DNA of 64,000 nucleotides, taken from the NCBI RefSeq assembly GCF_023101685.1, contig NZ_CP082164.1, positions 9,052,001 to 9,116,000 of the forward strand, given 5' to 3'. The notes beneath the pieces are model-generated. The model worked only from the letters and a program-made list of their open reading frames with translations, made no database searches and was not told the origin of the DNA. This DNA comes from Bradyrhizobium sp. 186 (GTDB lineage Bacteria > Pseudomonadota > Alphaproteobacteria > Rhizobiales > Xanthobacteraceae). A program made the translations under genes and the position numbers. Shown one piece after another: positions 62,396 through 64,000 of the stretch (position 1 is the first letter of the stretch; each line of letters opens with the position of its first letter).

Positions 62396-63345
62396 CTGAG
62401 GGAACAGGGCAAGCGCAATCTTACCTGAAACGCTTTCGCGATCATCTTGTGCCACTGCGCGTGCTTTGACGATCTTGTTGCGAATACTCTGGACCTCAAA
62501 GACAGCCTCCTTGTTGGTCAGTCGAGCGAAAGTACGGATAAGACGCACATAACGTTGTCGTCGCTCGACATTAAGGAAGGAGTTTAGCACTTCGACAAGA
62601 TTCTGCTGTCGTGACCCGACCGGCCGGCCGTCGACCAACGAGAGCATGCAGTTGATCAATGCATCCACGTCGAGCGCGTGCAGCTCATCGACGTCACCGG
62701 GAAGCTTCAATTTGGCGACAAGTTCGCTAAAGAGGGCCTCGCGCTCTTTCCATTTCGTGCCTTTTTCGCCGAGCGCACCGCGCCAGCGCGAGAGAAAGTC
62801 GTGATGCCAAGGCGGCCTCGACGGCACCAAGTTTGCGCGCCCCCCGTCGTTCCAGTTTAAGTCCGAAAGGGTGGCTAGTTTCGAGAGCCATGCGTCTCCA
62901 TTCATCCAGAACGCGCGCAAAATTACGTCCTGCTTCTCTTTCGAGAGGGCAATCGTTTCGTCGTCCATTGAGAACAGATTTTTATCGTGAGAGTAGAAAA
63001 TGTCCTCAAATGAACTAAGTAGCCGGCCGTTCGTGGGCGGCTCGAAATTCCAGGTGAGCCACATTAGGCGAATGGATGCGTTCTCATAGAAGTCTTCCCG
63101 TTGCACTATGATGGGGATCTGCGTGGTGGAAAGTTGGACCTCCACGACGAGTGGCAAGCCGTCATAGATCGCGCGTACGTCCGGGCGCCGTCGCCCATTT
63201 CCTTGGATAAGATACTCGTCAACAACGACACTTCCTGCCGTCGTGCGATGGTCGTCTGCTAACAACTCACCGACGATATGCTTGATTTTTGCATGGAGCG
63301 GGCTTTCCTGCGCGCCATCAAATTGCTGCGCGCTAATTATATCGA

Positions 63346-64000
63346 CACTAGTACTCGGAATCAGAGCTGAGTGATACGGCGGCCTTTGAAACGGCGTTGA
63401 CGGACCTTTTTCTTGGTCCAGACGAAGGGCTCGGCTTTGTCGTTGTAGGCGTTGACGTAGGCATCGATGTGGTTCCTGAAGCTGGCTGAGGCTTGTGAAG
63501 GAGGTGCCGCTAAGTGACTGCCCCTGCAAGATCGAGAACCAGACCTCGACCTGATTGAGCCAGGACGCGCTTGTCGGCGTGAAGTGAAATTGCACGTTGG
63601 GGTGGGCCTTGAGCCAGGGCTCGTTCTTCTTGTGGGTGTTGAGGTTGTCGAGGATGACGTGAAGCTTTCGGCCCGGAAAGGCCGCGGCGACACTGTTCAT
63701 GAAGTCGAGAAACTCGACGCGGCGACGGCGTTTTGAATGCGTCGCGATGATCTTTCCGGTGGCGACTTCAAGCGCCGCAAACAGCGTTGTCGTGCCATGC
63801 CGCTTGTAACTGGCTCTGGCCGGTCAAGGCGCGGCCATTGGGCAACTTCAGGTAACCCTGCGCTCGCTCCAAGGCCTGGATCGAGGGCTTCTCGTCCACG
63901 CATAGCACAATGGCCTTCGCGGGCGGGGCGACGTAGAGGCCGACAACATCGGCGGCTTTGGCCGTAAAGTTCGGGTCGTTGCTCTCGCACCAAGACTTGC
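63346..64000 (-). pseudogene. IS630-family transposase, frameshifted, cut by window edge
   Basis: Reading leftward from the edge: SWCESNDPNFTAKAADVVGL, VLCVDEKPSIQALERAQGYL, then after a one-base shift near 63815 SYKRHGTTTLFAALEVATGK and LDFMNSVAAAFPGRKLHVIL, then after another near 63490 HIDAYVNAYNDKAEPFVWTK and a stop at 63361. Catalytic Asp and Glu segments are recognisable but two frameshifts make it dead unless sequencing errors are involved. The 5' end lies outside the window. Confidence 0.75.

Larger units (their letters stand above)
61436..63345 (-). pseudogene. DUF6035 protein gene, 5' end lost to IS630, 3' end interrupted by IS5
   Basis: Between the two elements a coding region reads SAQQFDGAQESPLHAKIKHI, then RPDVRAIYDGLPLVVEVQLS (a CoiA/PD-(D/E)xK-like motif, D and E-x-Q) and WLTWNFEPPTNG. 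This is the DUF6035 pattern, associated with competence-like or defence nucleases. The 5' end is replaced by the IS630 copy near 63345. The IS5 lies seven codons before the original stop: removing it restores ALFPQIFSSATS and a stop at 61436-61438. As it stands the last seven residues are replaced by 13 of IS origin. Confidence 0.7.

Noticed and set aside
1..64000. tRNA, rRNA or CRISPR array
   Set aside because: No cloverleaf, rRNA signature or regularly spaced repeat array was recognised by eye. A tRNA scan could still find a divergent one.

Overview
The window looks like accessory DNA from a Bradyrhizobium-type alphaproteobacterium (order Rhizobiales). The evidence is GC-rich codon use, the conjugation and replication gene set typical of rhizobial plasmids and integrative elements (VirD4, DUF3363 relaxase, TraF, DUF2840, RepA, AlpA-like, DUF2285, DUF736, strawberry-notch helicase, ParB, ArdC), a Ku/LigD-type end-joining cluster, and many insertion sequences. 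No rRNA, tRNA or CRISPR array was seen. These names come from recognising protein sequence, not from database searches.

Layout. 0.3-8.1 kb is cargo: a TlpA-like thioredoxin protein, an MFS transporter, a ribbon-helix-helix protein, several very small genes, a nitrilase and a dead short-chain dehydrogenase. 8.7-19.8 kb is a DNA-transfer and replication module read on the minus strand. From upstream to downstream it holds a truncated DUF2285 gene, an AlpA-like HTH, RepA with candidate iterons, a gap where parA would be expected (now holding a dead IS110 copy), DUF2840, TraF, a lytic transglycosylase, a candidate oriT, the relaxase, VirD4 and an RHH protein. No trb mating-pair genes are present. 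19.8-32 kb has small and decayed genes, a ferredoxin-NADP reductase, three DUF736 copies (one intact), a DUF2493 protein, a Toprim primase and a large methyltransferase-helicase.

32-40.4 kb is a parB gene broken by a 6.28-kb element that carries three tyrosine recombinases. 40.5-43 kb has ArdC, a small protein and a secreted nuclease. 43.3-57.7 kb is a DNA-repair block: two LigD-type ligases, Ku, a Nudix hydrolase, a phosphoesterase, SRAP and Pol IV. Here the SRAP gene is split by a recombinase-in-trio (RIT) element followed by an IS91-type transposon. 57.7-64 kb looks like a defence island: a trypsin-like protease next to a protein that joins a ribosomal L7/L12-like N-terminus to a nuclease-like domain, then a RES-domain toxin and a DUF6035 gene bounded by IS630 and IS5 elements.

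The transfer module appears to be decaying: parB carries several lesions, parA is missing and regulators are truncated. The most notable signals are (1) the protease plus L12-like/nuclease pair, (2) matched hairpin leaders with a compensatory base change in front of parB and ardC, (3) a candidate oriT with a TATCCTG nick core, (4) candidate RepA iterons, and (5) element insertions that can be traced to the base.
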